DNA of 64,000 nucleotides from contig JADIYA010000001.1 of NCBI GenBank assembly GCA_016705545.1, forward strand, positions 434,001-498,000, read 5' to 3'. The position numbers and the translations under genes are program-made. This stretch comes from Flavobacteriales bacterium (GTDB lineage Bacteria; Bacteroidota; Bacteroidia; Flavobacteriales_F; PHOS-HE28). Below, in pieces: positions 63,976-64,000 of the stretch. Numbering within the stretch: the stretch's first letter is position 1; each line of letters begins with the position of its first letter. Below the pieces are notes generated by a model. That model saw only the letters and a program-made list of their open reading frames with translations. It had not been told where the DNA came from and ran no database searches.

Positions 63976-64000
63976 ATCGACGTGAACTGGAATTGGCTTG

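Noticed and set aside
63982..64000. A GTG start (VNWNWL) of a possible next gene at the right edge
   Set aside because: Only six codons are visible, which is not enough to support a call.

Overview
The window (about 62% G+C by eye) comes from a high-GC member of the Bacteroidota, most likely a Flavobacteriales-type bacterium known from metagenomes. The evidence is several type IX secretion (T9SS) cargo and membrane proteins, three TonB-dependent receptors with carboxypeptidase-like N-terminal domains, DUF2911, DUF3127 and PIG-L proteins, an atpD-atpC pair with a very short epsilon subunit, and promoter-like boxes of the TAnnTTYG type close to start codons. I see no prophage, insertion sequence, CRISPR array or rRNA. 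One tRNA-Leu is present.

Layout. 0-4.6 kb (minus): a partial unknown gene, a T9SS type A cargo protein and a TonB receptor. 4.7-14.4 kb (plus): electron transfer flavoprotein etfB-etfA, a bifunctional nuclease with a UVR domain, a nucleoside transporter, a secreted unknown protein, a ClC antiporter, thyA-folA and a lipoprotein closed by a strong terminator. 14.5-19.3 kb (plus): a LytS/LytTR two-component pair, a GT-C type membrane glycosyltransferase and a DUF2911-TPR protein. 19.4-25.9 kb: a PIG-L deacetylase, a sodium/solute symporter, a second DUF2911 protein and clpX. All four carry reading-frame damage, probably consensus errors in one poorly resolved stretch. 24.7-28.3 kb (minus): tig, clpP and clpX with a tRNA-Leu. 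28.3-33.3 kb: flavin reductase, a DUF3127 protein with an SSB-like tail, a GT2 glycosyltransferase with a flippase-like protein, ruvC, HIT and greA.

33.3-42.3 kb (minus) is a three-gene cell-surface operon: a TonB receptor, a 1356-residue exported protein with a sorting-domain-like end, and a PorV/PorQ-family beta-barrel, closed by a strong hairpin. 42.5-46.7 kb holds a small basic secreted protein, a Rieske-like lipoprotein with altered ligands, a TonB receptor and a Trp/Tyr-rich secreted protein.

47.0-60.0 kb (plus) is the most striking locus: a giant T9SS type B adhesin of about 3250 residues with 31 tandem ~88-residue repeats, followed by its probable partners, a PorP/SprF-family barrel and a TPR/PD40/OmpA protein. 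60.1-64.0 kb holds atpD-atpC (minus), then ribF and a leucine-rich-repeat protein (plus).

Beyond genes, the intergenic spaces carry a recurring hairpin-prone repeat built from GGTTGA-like units facing TCAACC-like units (at least five copies), and a 23-nt palindromic element found twice in opposite orientations. Many genes have a TAnnTTCG(CGGC) box only 12-30 nt before the start codon, which suggests very short or absent 5' leaders.
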